A DNA stretch of 15,345 bases from contig CAZTHL010000088.1 in NCBI GenBank assembly GCA_964613585.1, positions 1 to 15,345 of the forward strand, in the 5' to 3' direction. A model generated the notes under the pieces. That model ran no database searches. It was not told where the DNA came from and saw nothing but the letters and a program-made list of their open reading frames with translations. Positions 8,612 through 15,345 of this stretch are shown here, piece after piece (within the stretch, counting starts at the first letter, position 1; every line of letters begins with the position of its first letter). A program made the position numbers and the translations under genes. This DNA comes from CAZTHL01 sp964613585 (GTDB taxonomy: Bacteria; Pseudomonadota; Alphaproteobacteria; DSM-16000; Inquilinaceae).

Positions 8612-9589
8612 TCAGTTCGCCACGGCCGCCAGCCTGCCCTGCATGCCGCCAGCCGGCGCGTCGCCGCCGAGCGCCCGGGCAATCGTGGTCACGTTGTGGT
8701 CGATCATGCCGATATAGGTGCCTTCATAGGTGCCGGGAGCGCCCATGGCATCGGAGAACAGCTGCCCACCGATCGCCACCTCGTGACCACGCGCGGCGGC
8801 CCCTTCGATGAGCGCTCGCACATTGCGGTCGGCGACCGAGGTCTCGACGAACACGGCGCCGACGCCGCGCTCGACCAGCAGGTCGACCAGCTCCTCGATC
8901 CGCCGCAGGCCCGCCTCCGACTCCGTGCTGATGCCCTGGATGCCCATGACCTCGAAGTCGTACGCGCGGCCGAAATAATTGAAGGCGTCATGCGCCGTCA
9001 CCAGCACCCGCGCGTCCTCGGGCACGGTCTCCAGGACCGACCGAGCGTACCTATCGAGCTGCTCCAGCCGGCTCGTGTAAGCCTCGGCATTCGCCGCGAA
9101 GGTCGCGGCTCCCTCGGGGAACCGCTCCGACAGCTCGTCGACGACCAGATCGACGGTCAGGCTCCAGGCGCCGGGGTCCATCCAGACATGCGGGTCGTAA
9201 TGGCCCTCGAACATCTCGGGCTCGAGCAGGATCTCCTCGCCAAGCGCTTCGGTCACCGGCACCACCGGCTTGCCGGCGGTAGCCAGCCGGATCAGCGAGT
9301 CGGTCATCTTTCCCTCGAGCAGCAACCCATTATAGAAGATGATGTCGCTGCTGAACAACGTGTCGATGTCCGAGCGGGTCAGGCGGTAGAGATGCGGGTC
9401 GACGCCTTCACCGAGCAGGCCAATGACCTCGCCGTGCTCGCCGACCACGTTGCGCACCACGTCGGCCACCTGGGCTATGGTCGCCGCGGCGGTCAGATCC
9501 GCGGCCCGGGTCTCGCCGGCGGCCGCAAGGCCTCCGCCGAGAGCGACGGCGGCCGCCAGCACTCCATGTCCAACACCCACGAGCCTCAT
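8612..9589 (-). CDS. TroA-type Mn/Zn ABC transporter substrate-binding protein
   Basis: This periplasmic receptor of the cluster A-I (TroA/ZnuA/PsaA) family binds Mn(II) or Zn(II) for an ABC importer. The ATG at 9589 has GGAGG and AAGG just upstream; the longer frame to 9664 adds only an Arg/Gly-rich stretch. The product has 325 residues, the normal size. A signal peptide occupies residues 1-30, with cleavage likely after TRAA. The four metal ligands fit TroA: His66 (VDPHLY), His134 (DPHVWMD), His200 (TAHDAFNYFG) and Asp280 (LFSDAMG). The segment IQGISTESEAG (217-227) is also TroA-like. There is no His-rich loop as in ZnuA, so manganese or mixed Mn/Zn specificity is plausible. No ATPase or permease gene lies in the window: it converges on the BtuF-like gene downstream and is divergent upstream. 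The promoter side carries an ArsR/SmtB-like dyad. Confidence 0.92.
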   Translation of the reverse strand: MRLVGVGHGVLAAAVALGGGLAAAGETRAADLTAAATIAQVADVVRNVVGEHGEVIGLLGEGVDPHLYRLTRSDIDTLFSSDIIFYNGLLLEGKMTDSLIRLATAGKPVVPVTEALGEEILLEPEMFEGHYDPHVWMDPGAWSLTVDLVVDELSERFPEGAATFAANAEAYTSRLEQLDRYARSVLETVPEDARVLVTAHDAFNYFGRAYDFEVMGIQGISTESEAGLRRIEELVDLLVERGVGAVFVETSVADRNVRALIEGAAARGHEVAIGGQLFSDAMGAPGTYEGTYIGMIDHNVTTIARALGGDAPAGGMQGRLAAVAN

Positions 9590-9643
9590 GGATCCTTCGC
9601 CTCCTCGCTGCCGCGCGCGACCGCCTGGCCGTCGCCGGGTATG

Positions 9644-9657
9644 TGAACAGCTGTTCA
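9644..9657. promoter_or_regulatory. ArsR/SmtB-like operator TGAACAGCTGTTCA
   Basis: This is a perfect 14-base palindrome located 55 bases upstream of the TroA-like start codon. It equals TGAACA-N2-TGTTCA, the core of the 12-2-12 operators known for ArsR/SmtB metal sensors. On the minus strand a TTATTT element lies just upstream of it, so binding could block transcription of the metal receptor gene. No ArsR gene is in the window. TetR-type or other dimeric regulators could also use such a site. Confidence 0.5.
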
Positions 9658-9677
9658 AATCCAAATAAGCAGACGCA

Positions 9678-9683
9678 TTGACA
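9678..9683 (+). promoter_or_regulatory. Possible -35 element TTGACA
   Basis: A perfect TTGACA reads toward the second BtuF-like gene. At 16-19 bases downstream no good -10 hexamer is seen (CGGCAT, GGCATC or CATCTT), so this is a weak promoter call. It lies between two dyads, which would suit a regulated promoter. Confidence 0.25.
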
Positions 9684-9686
9684 TGC

Positions 9687-9735
9687 TTGAAGACTTGCTC
9701 GGCATCTTCAAAAGACCCTCAGTAAAAGTGAGGTC
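9687..9735. promoter_or_regulatory. Two consecutive dyads in the divergent promoter region
   Basis: The first dyad has arms TTGAAGA (9687-9693) and TCTTCAA (9705-9711) around 11 bases. The second pairs GACCCTCA (9714-9721) with TGAGGTC (9729-9735), giving seven pairs with one bulged C and a 7-base loop. Both lie between divergent genes, so operators or leader hairpins are likelier than terminators. Their regulator is unknown. Confidence 0.35.
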
Positions 9736-9787
9736 ATTCTTGCGCCTGCTCATCATTCCGTGAAAATACTGTCGTCATGATCCTTGA

Positions 9788-9803
9788 GCAAGCCGCGGCT
9801 TGC
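9788..9803. promoter_or_regulatory. 16-base perfect palindrome GCAAGCCGCGGCTTGC
   Basis: GCAAGCCG and CGGCTTGC are exact mirror complements with no spacer. The site lies 87-102 bases before the likely start of the second BtuF-like gene. As RNA it could only form a hairpin with loss of the central bases, so an operator is more natural. A further CGGCGC/GCGCCG stem (9807-9812 and 9828-9833) follows it. Confidence 0.35.
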
Positions 9804-9889
9804 ACTCGGCGCCACAAAGCTGTCCTTGCGCCGTGCCGGCTCCAGAAGGTAGGCCCTTGCTCCTTGGAGAGACCGCCGGGGCCATCGCC

Positions 9890-10717
9890 ATGACTGTCAT
9901 CCCTGCTGCGTTCACGGATGCCGCCGGCACCAGCCATGCGATGGCCGGACCGGCGCCGCGGCTCGTGTCCCTGGTGCCGAGCCTGACGGAGCTGCTGTTC
10001 GACCTGGGGCTGGGCGCGTCGGTGGTCGGCCGCACCCATTACTGCTGTCATCCGCAACCGGCCGTGGCGGCGCTGCCCAGCGTCGGCGGCACCAAGAAGA
10101 TCCGTTTCGACCGCCTCCTGGCTCTCGAGCCGAGCCATGTCCTGGTCAACGTCGACGAGACGCCGCGCTCCCTGGCCCGGCGGATCGAGGAAGCCGGCAT
10201 CGCCGTCGTCGTGACCCATCCGATCGAGCCGCGGGACAACATCGCCCTCTACCGACTGGTCGGAGGCTTGTTTGGCCGAATGGACGAGGCGGAGCGGCTG
10301 GTCGCCCGCTTCGAGGCCGCCCACGCGGCGCTCATCGCGGCCGCTGCCGGGTGGCCGGACCGTCGGGTGCTCCTGCTGATATGGCAGCGGCCCTGGATGA
10401 CCGTCTCCCGCGACACTTATGTCTCGAGGATGCTGGCGCTGGCCCGGCTGGAGACGGCGGGTCACGATCCGGCGGCCCGCTATCCGACGCTGGCGCTTGA
10501 TCAGGCGCTGCTCGATCAGGTGGACGCGGTGCTGTTCATGACCGAGCCGTACCGGTTCGCCGAGGCTGACATAAGGTCCTTTTGCGACGACTTTCCGGGG
10601 GCGCGCGTCACCTGCCGGCTGGTCGATGGCGAGCTGCTGTCCTGGTACGGCAGCCGGGCCGTTCCGGCGCTCGACCATCTGCGGCAGCTGGGGGAGGCCC
10701 TCAGGCGGGCCCCCTGA
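9890..10717 (+). CDS. Second BtuF-like receptor-fold protein in cob operon
   Basis: This is a 275-residue protein of the helical-backbone metal receptor fold. The ATG at 9890 follows GGGG (9878-9881). A TTG at 9800 sits inside a palindrome and would add 30 residues, and an ATG at 9941 is also possible, so the start is uncertain. The first lobe opens PRLVSLVPSLTELLFDLGLG (23-42). Next come GRTHYCCHP (47-55) with a Cys pair, VGGTKKIRFDRLLALEP (65-81), LLLIWQRPWMTV (161-172) and SWYGSR (251-256). It differs clearly from the copy at 7519, which makes recent duplication unlikely. The N-terminus is polar with no signal peptide or lipobox. It lies 110 bases upstream of the cobalamin genes on the same strand, suggesting a role with a corrinoid or cobalt complex. 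The ligand is not established. Confidence 0.82.
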   Translation: MTVIPAAFTDAAGTSHAMAGPAPRLVSLVPSLTELLFDLGLGASVVGRTHYCCHPQPAVAALPSVGGTKKIRFDRLLALEPSHVLVNVDETPRSLARRIEEAGIAVVVTHPIEPRDNIALYRLVGGLFGRMDEAERLVARFEAAHAALIAAAAGWPDRRVLLLIWQRPWMTVSRDTYVSRMLALARLETAGHDPAARYPTLALDQALLDQVDAVLFMTEPYRFAEADIRSFCDDFPGARVTCRLVDGELLSWYGSRAVPALDHLRQLGEALRRAP

Positions 10718-10743
10718 ACCAATGCGCCGACGGCGCCGGTTGA

Positions 10744-10774
10744 TCGGGGACAGCCGCGCGGGCATGATCCCCGA
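10744..10774 (+). other. Dyad TCGGGGA/TCCCCGA ahead of cob genes
   Basis: Seven-base arms at 10744-10750 and 10768-10774 enclose a 17-base GC-rich loop in the 110-base gap before the decarboxylase gene. A GCGCCG-A-CGGCGC dyad lies just before it, starting near 10725. No T-tract follows. It could be a transcript-processing or attenuation structure, or an operator. Confidence 0.3.
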
Positions 10775-10827
10775 CCTATCGGCAGCCGTGCCTGTCTCCC
10801 CTTCCCGGCTCACCGCGAACCACCGCC

Positions 10828-11868
10828 GTGCCATCCGACACGAGCCTGTCCCGATTGCCGGATCCGCCGGCACCGGCCATCGCCCATGGCGGCAACCGTG
10901 CATCGGCGGAGCTGCGCTTCGGCATCGCTGCGGCAAACTGGCTCGACCTGTCGACCGGCATCAATCCGACACCCTATCCGGTACCGCCGCTCGACCCCGG
11001 CCTCTGGGCCGAGCTGCCGCAGCCTAACGGCGAGCGGGCCCTGGAGGCGGCGGCACGCGCCACCTACAGGCTGCCCGATGCGGCGGCCGTCCAGGCCGCG
11101 CCGGGGACTCAGTCCCTGATCCAGTGGCTGCCTCGGCTGTTCCCGGCGCGCCGCGTCGGCATCCTTGGCCCGACCTACGCCGAGCATGCCGGCCGCTGGC
11201 GCGCCGCCGGCGCGGAGGTGTTCGAGACCGGCGATCCCGGGGCGCTTGCCCGGGCCGACACCGCCGTCGTCGTCAACCCGAACAATCCGGATGGTCGCCG
11301 GCTCGAGCCCCAGGCCCTGCTGGCGCTGGTGGACCGCCTGCTGGCACGGGGCGGTCGGCTGATCGTCGATGAAGCCTTCGCCGACGTCGCGCCGGAGATC
11401 AGCGTCGCGTCCGCGACGGGGCGGCCCGGGCTGCTGGTCCTGCGCTCGTTCGGCAAGTTCTTCGGCCTAGCCGGCCTCCGCCTCGGCTTCGCCCTGGGGC
11501 CGCCGCGCGACATGGCCATGCTGGGGGATGCGTTCGGCCCCTGGGCGGTGAGCGGGCCGGCCCTCGAGATCGGACGCCGGGCCCTGGCCGACGAGGCCTG
11601 GATCACCGCCACGCGCGACCGCCTACGGCGGGACGCGGCCCGGCTGGACGCGCTGCTGGCGCGGGCGGGCCTTGCCGTGGGCGGCGGCACGGACCTGTTC
11701 CGGCTCGCTCTGCTCGAGCACGCCGAACGGCTCCACGAGCACCTCGGCCGGTTCGGCATTCTGACGCGGCGATTCGACGATCATCCCCGACGCTTACGGC
11801 TGGGCCTGCCCGGATCCGAGGCCGGCTTCGTCCGCTTGGCGGCCGCCCTGGCGTCCTTTCATCCATGA
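10828..11868 (+). CDS. cobD: L-threonine-O-3-phosphate decarboxylase (CobD/CobC)
   Basis: This is a PLP enzyme of aminotransferase fold I that makes (R)-1-aminopropan-2-ol O-phosphate for the cobalamin lower-loop linker. It is CobD in Salmonella naming and CobC in Pseudomonas denitrificans naming. The GTG at 10828 gives 346 residues, close to the usual 330-360. Visible motifs are HGGN (20-23), LSTGINPTPYP (41-51), VVVNPNNPDG (147-156), VDEAFAD (180-186) and the PLP-lysine segment LRSFGKFFGLAGLRLG (Lys210) with its phosphate-contacting Arg. No strong ribosome site precedes the GTG. The stop codon overlaps the next start by 4 bases. The membrane protein CbiB, which uses its product and is often encoded next to it, is not in the window. 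Confidence 0.93.
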   Translation: MPSDTSLSRLPDPPAPAIAHGGNRASAELRFGIAAANWLDLSTGINPTPYPVPPLDPGLWAELPQPNGERALEAAARATYRLPDAAAVQAAPGTQSLIQWLPRLFPARRVGILGPTYAEHAGRWRAAGAEVFETGDPGALARADTAVVVNPNNPDGRRLEPQALLALVDRLLARGGRLIVDEAFADVAPEISVASATGRPGLLVLRSFGKFFGLAGLRLGFALGPPRDMAMLGDAFGPWAVSGPALEIGRRALADEAWITATRDRLRRDAARLDALLARAGLAVGGGTDLFRLALLEHAERLHEHLGRFGILTRRFDDHPRRLRLGLPGSEAGFVRLAAALASFHP

Positions 11869-12422
11869 TCGTCCGCGGTTCGGCCGCTGGTCCGGTGCTC
11901 ACCCTGGTCCTGGGCGGTGCCCGCTCCGGCAAGAGCGCCTATGCGGAACGCCTGGTTGAAGAGGCCGGCGGCACCTGCGTCTACCTGGCCACGGCCACCG
12001 CCGGCGACCGGGAGATGGGCGAGCGCATTGCCCGTCACCAGGCCCGGCGCGGCCGTCACTGGATCACCGTCGAGGAGCCGCTGGATCTTGCCCAGGCCCT
12101 GGCGGCGGCGGCGGGGCCGGGCCGCGCCGTGCTGGTCGACTGCCTGACGCTCTGGCTGAGCAACCTCCTTGTGGCCGGCCGCGACATCGCGCGCGAGCGC
12201 GAGCGGCTGATGCAGGTCCTGCCCGGTCTGGACGGGGCGCTCGTTCTGGTGTCAAACGAGGTTGGCCTCGGCATCGTGCCGGAGAACGCGCTCGCCCGCC
12301 GATTCCGCGACGAGGCCGGTTGGCTGCACCAGGCCATCGCCGCCCACGCCTCCTCGGTCGTCTTCATGGCGGCCGGGCTGCCCATGACGCTCAAGAGCCC
12401 TGCCGACGGAGGATCCGCATGA
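11865..12422 (+). CDS. cobU: Adenosylcobinamide kinase/guanylyltransferase (CobU/CobP)
   Basis: This bifunctional cytoplasmic enzyme phosphorylates adenosylcobinamide and then attaches GMP to give adenosylcobinamide-GDP. It has 185 residues, the family length. The P-loop is LGGARSGKS (16-24), and RHQ at 57-59 carries His58, matching the His that holds GMP in Salmonella CobU. DCLTLWLSN (92-100) and SNEVGLGIVPEN (130-141) are the other conserved blocks, so the enzyme looks complete. The start ATG overlaps the decarboxylase stop (ATGA, 11865-11868) and its own stop overlaps the CobW start in the same way, indicating translational coupling. Confidence 0.96.
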   Translation: MIVRGSAAGPVLTLVLGGARSGKSAYAERLVEEAGGTCVYLATATAGDREMGERIARHQARRGRHWITVEEPLDLAQALAAAAGPGRAVLVDCLTLWLSNLLVAGRDIARERERLMQVLPGLDGALVLVSNEVGLGIVPENALARRFRDEAGWLHQAIAAHASSVVFMAAGLPMTLKSPADGGSA

Positions 12423-13480
12423 GCGCTGCTCGCAAGATTCCGGCCACGGTGATCACCGGCTTCCTCGGCGCCGGCAAGACGACGCTGATCCGCCACCTGC
12501 TGCGGCAGGCCGATGGCCGGCGACTGGCCCTGATCGTCAACGAGTTCGGCAATGTCGGCGTTGACGGCGAGCTTCTGCGCGGCTGCGGCGACAGCGCCTG
12601 CTCCGACGAGGACATCGTCGAACTCGCCAATGGCTGCCTGTGCTGCACAGTGGCCGACGAGTTCCTGCCGACCATGGAGAAGCTGCTCGACCGGCCCGAG
12701 CCGCCCGACCACATTGTCATCGAGACGTCGGGACTTGCCCTGCCGAAGCCGCTCGTCCAGGCCTTCAACTGGCCGGAGATCCGCACCCGCGTCACGGTCG
12801 ACGGGGTGGTGACGGTCATCGACGCAGCCGCTGTCGCCGACGGCCGCTTCGCCGACGACCCTGAGGCGGTGCGGCTGCAGCGCGTGGCCGACCCGACCAT
12901 CGAGCACGATGATCCGCTCGAGGAGCTGTTCGACGATCAGCTCGCCTGCGCCGATCTGGTGCTGCTCAACAAGACCGACCTGCTGGACACGGCCGGTCTC
13001 GAGCGGGTGGCCGGTGATCTTGGAGGACGCCTGCGCCCGGCGGTCAAGCTGGTGCCGATCCGCCACGGAGCCGTGGACACGATGGTGCTGCTCGGCCTCG
13101 ATGCCGCCGCCGAGGATGATCTGGCGGCCCGTCCCTCCCACCATGACGGGGAGGACGGCCACGATCACGATGACTTCGACAGCTTCGTCCTGTCCCTGGA
13201 AGAGGCGGAATCGCCGGATGCACTGACCGCCGCGCTCGCCCCGGTGATCGCCGCACATGACGTGCTGCGGCTCAAGGGCTTCGCCGCCATCCGAGGCAAG
13301 CCGATGCGGCTCGTCGTCCAGGCCGTTGGCCAGCGCATACAGACCTACTTCGACCGCGACTGGCGTCCGGGCGAGGACCGCCGAACGCGGCTGGTGGTGA
13401 TCGGCCAGCGCGGCCTGGACCGGGCGGCCATAGCGGCCGGCCTGGAGGCGCAGCCGGCACCGGCGCCGGCCGCCGGCTGA
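12419..13480 (+). CDS. cobW: CobW GTPase, cobalt delivery to cobaltochelatase
   Basis: CobW is a G3E-family GTPase needed for cobalamin synthesis in the aerobic route. It is thought to hand Co(II) to the CobNST chelatase. The ATG at 12419 has GGAGG 7 bases ahead and overlaps the upstream stop (ATGA). The product has 353 residues. Motifs are Walker A GFLGAGKTT (14-22), the metal motif GCLCC (72-76), IETSGLA (101-107) and the guanine-specifying NKTD (184-187). A short His/Asp-rich loop HHDGEDGHDHDD (241-252) may bind metal. The C-terminal CobW_C region covers about 255-333. The motif set and its place directly before cobN make CobW far likelier than a zinc-related COG0523 paralogue. Confidence 0.96.
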   Translation: MSAARKIPATVITGFLGAGKTTLIRHLLRQADGRRLALIVNEFGNVGVDGELLRGCGDSACSDEDIVELANGCLCCTVADEFLPTMEKLLDRPEPPDHIVIETSGLALPKPLVQAFNWPEIRTRVTVDGVVTVIDAAAVADGRFADDPEAVRLQRVADPTIEHDDPLEELFDDQLACADLVLLNKTDLLDTAGLERVAGDLGGRLRPAVKLVPIRHGAVDTMVLLGLDAAAEDDLAARPSHHDGEDGHDHDDFDSFVLSLEEAESPDALTAALAPVIAAHDVLRLKGFAAIRGKPMRLVVQAVGQRIQTYFDRDWRPGEDRRTRLVVIGQRGLDRAAIAAGLEAQPAPAPAAG

Positions 13481-13532
13481 GGCCCCGCATCTCCGCGTTC
13501 CTCTCCCCGTCCCGCGTTCGGCGCAGCCTCCC

Positions 13533-15345
13533 ATGCACCTTCTCGCCGCGCAGCCGGGCGGCATCAGCGACGGCAGCGAGGCCGTCGATCTTGGCCAAAG
13601 CCCCGGCGACATCGTCATCCTCTCGGCCGCGGACAGCGAGCTTGCCCTGATCGCCGGCGCCCGCGCCGGCCTCGGTCCCGGCTTCCCGACGGTGCGCCTT
13701 GCGAACCTGATGCAGCTCGCCCATCCGATGTCGGTCGATCTTTATGTCGACTCGGTCATAGCCGAGGCGCGGCTGGTGATCGTCCGGCTGCTCGGCGGCC
13801 TCGGCTACTGGCGCTACGGGGTCGAGCGGGTCGCCCAGGCCTGCCGCACGCGCGGCATCGGCCTGGCCCTGGTGCCGGGCGACGACCAGCCGGACTTCGA
13901 GCTGGAAGGCTTCGGCACCCTGCCGCGCGACAAGGCCCACCGGCTCTGGCAATACGCCGTGCACGGCGGCGCCGAAAATGCGCGCCATCTGCTGCTATAC
14001 GCGGCCTCCCTGATCGGCCGGACGGAGGGACGGGCCTGGGAGGAGCCGCGCCCCCTGCTGCCGGCGGGACTCTATTGGCCGGGGACGCCGCGGCCGGGCT
14101 TGGAGGACGTTCGCAGGCATTGGTGCCCGCAAGGCCCAGTTGCCGCCCTGACCTTCTACCGGGCACTCGTGCAAAGCGGCAACCTGGCACCGGTCGACGC
14201 GCTCATCGCGGCGCTGGCGGCGCATGGGCTGAACCCGCTGCCGCTCTACGTCAGCAGCCTGAAGGACCCGATCTCGGCGGAGACCGTCCGCCATCACCTG
14301 GCCGCCGCGCCGCCTTCGGTGGTCTTGAACGGGACCGGCTTCGCGGTGTCCAGCCCGGGCGCGACGCGGCGCGCCAGTCCGCTCGAGGCGCCGGGCCGTC
14401 CGGTGCTTCAGGTCGTCTTCTCCGGCGGCACCGAGGCCGGCTGGCGCGAAGGGACGCGAGGGCTGTCGGCGCGCGACCTCGCCATGAACGTGGCCCTGCC
14501 CGAGGTCGATGGTCGCATCCTCAGCCGCGCCGTGTCGTTCAAGGCCGAGGATCGCCGGGATCCGCTGACCGAGACCACGCTGGTCACCTATCGGCCGGTG
14601 CCGGACCGAATCGGCTTCGTGGCCGCGCTGGCGGCCGCCTGGGCGCGGCTGGCGACTACCGGGCCGGCCGACCGTCGGATCGGCCTGATCCTGGCCAACT
14701 ACCCCAACAAGGAGGGCCGCCTCGCCAACGGCGTCGGACTCGACACGCCGGCGAGCGCTGTCGGCATCCTCCAAGCGCTGGCGGACGCAGGCTACCGGGT
14801 CGACGACGCGCCTGCCAACGGCAATGCGCTCATCGAGCGGCTGCAGGCCGGGCCGACCAACGTGCCGGGCGTCATTGACGAGCGCGTCGCGGGCGAGACG
14901 CTGGGGCTGGCGGAATATCGGCACTTCCTTGATAGGCTGCCCGCGCCGGTGCGGGAGGCCGTCGTGCAGCGGTGGGGCGCACCCGAGGCCGATCCGTTCG
15001 TGCGCGAGGGCGCCTTCCGCCTGGCGATCCTGCGTCTCGGCCATGTCGCGGTCGGCATCCAACCGGCTCGCGGCTACAACATCGACCCGAAGGGGAGCTA
15101 TCACGATCCGGCGCTGGTGCCTCCGCACGCCTATCTGGCCTTCTACGCGTGGTTGCGGCACCGCTTCGATGTTCACGCCATTGTGCATTTGGGCAAGCAC
15201 GGCAATCTGGAATGGCTTCCCGGCAAGGCGGTGGCGCTGTCGGACGGCTGCTTCCCCGAGGCGGCGCTCGGCCCCCTGCCCCATCTCTATCCGTTCATCG
15301 TCAACGATCCCGGCGAGGGCAGCCAGGCCAAGCGCCGCGCGCAGG
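13533..15345 (+). CDS. cobN: Cobaltochelatase subunit CobN (5' part, cut by window end)
   Basis: CobN is the large subunit of the ATP-dependent CobNST complex that inserts cobalt into hydrogenobyrinic acid a,c-diamide. The frame is open from the ATG at 13533 to the window end. It gives 604 residues, about half of the usual 1200-1300, so the gene continues to the right. It begins MHLLAAQPGGISDGSEAVDL, a typical CobN start. Later conserved blocks are HGGAENARH (near 144-152), ANYPNKEGRLANGVGLDTP, ARGYNIDPKGSYHDP and HLGKHGNLEWLPGK (552-565). No stop or frameshift is seen in the visible part. It starts 52 bases after cobW, has no good Shine-Dalgarno sequence, and should be in the same operon. 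CobS and CobT are not in the window. Confidence 0.95.
   Translation, partial: MHLLAAQPGGISDGSEAVDLGQSPGDIVILSAADSELALIAGARAGLGPGFPTVRLANLMQLAHPMSVDLYVDSVIAEARLVIVRLLGGLGYWRYGVERVAQACRTRGIGLALVPGDDQPDFELEGFGTLPRDKAHRLWQYAVHGGAENARHLLLYAASLIGRTEGRAWEEPRPLLPAGLYWPGTPRPGLEDVRRHWCPQGPVAALTFYRALVQSGNLAPVDALIAALAAHGLNPLPLYVSSLKDPISAETVRHHLAAAPPSVVLNGTGFAVSSPGATRRASPLEAPGRPVLQVVFSGGTEAGWREGTRGLSARDLAMNVALPEVDGRILSRAVSFKAEDRRDPLTETTLVTYRPVPDRIGFVAALAAAWARLATTGPADRRIGLILANYPNKEGRLANGVGLDTPASAVGILQALADAGYRVDDAPANGNALIERLQAGPTNVPGVIDERVAGETLGLAEYRHFLDRLPAPVREAVVQRWGAPEADPFVREGAFRLAILRLGHVAVGIQPARGYNIDPKGSYHDPALVPPHAYLAFYAWLRHRFDVHAIVHLGKHGNLEWLPGKAVALSDGCFPEAALGPLPHLYPFIVNDPGEGSQAKRRAQ

Noticed and set aside
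9800..9889. Upstream TTG start and partial B12-box likeness before the second BtuF-like gene
   Set aside because: The TTG sits inside a perfect palindrome without a ribosome site. The leader lacks the conserved cobalamin riboswitch core, so neither was called.
9734..10936. 400-codon minus-strand open frame opposite the second BtuF-like gene
   Set aside because: The composition is typical of an antisense frame, and it would run through the divergent promoter region and the start of the decarboxylase gene.
12056..13618. 520-codon minus-strand open frame across cobU and cobW
   Set aside because: It is antisense to two genes with full motif sets, has a low-complexity translation, and shows no recognisable domain.
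13995..15284. 429-codon minus-strand open frame across cobN
   Set aside because: It is a shadow of the CobN reading frame. The sense strand carries conserved CobN blocks throughout.

Overview
The window is GC-rich chromosomal DNA. It probably comes from an alphaproteobacterium, perhaps Rhodospirillales or a relative. This is an inference from four things: strong third-position GC in all genes, an aerobic-type cobalamin route (CobN and CobW), a HisKA/HATPase kinase of the PleC/DivJ style common in that class, and GTG/TTG starts with weak ribosome sites. No rRNA, tRNA, CRISPR array, insertion sequence or phage gene was found.

Left part (1-6832). About 670 bases of lower-GC DNA hold no convincing gene but contain a direct repeat and small palindromes. 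Next come a small cysteine-containing protein of unknown function (670-924) and, convergent to it, a soluble hybrid-free sensor histidine kinase (minus strand, 965-2467). An AMP-forming fatty-acid-type acyl-CoA ligase (minus strand, 2809-4512) is divergent from an MsbA-like ABC exporter (4745-6553). A 58-residue protein with a ribbon-helix-helix-like pattern (6656-6832) follows the exporter.

Right part (6959-15345): metal and corrinoid handling. A PCu(A)C-type periplasmic metallochaperone has lost half of the copper-ligand set. It overlaps by 7 bases a BtuF-like cobalamin/metal-receptor protein without a signal peptide. These converge on a minus-strand TroA-type metal-binding lipocalin-unrelated ABC receptor (8612-9589) that has no permease or ATPase gene beside it. 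The receptor is divergent from a second signal-less BtuF-like protein (9890-10717), and the roughly 300 bases between them carry a cluster of dyads. One dyad matches the TGAACA-N2-TGTTCA core of ArsR/SmtB-family metal-sensor operators. The second BtuF-like gene is followed by a tightly packed cobalamin run: threonine-phosphate decarboxylase, adenosylcobinamide kinase/guanylyltransferase, CobW and CobN. CobN runs off the right edge.

How they fit together. CobW and CobN belong to cobalt insertion, and the decarboxylase and CobU-type enzyme to the lower-loop (aminopropanol/nucleotide) steps. The two BtuF-fold proteins and the TroA receptor suggest that uptake or sensing of corrinoid or metal is organised around this biosynthetic block. 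All the enzymes are known families. The less ordinary parts are the altered PCu(A)C protein, the paired signal-less BtuF-like proteins, the orphan TroA receptor, and the operator-rich divergent region. I do not see proof of a wholly new system.
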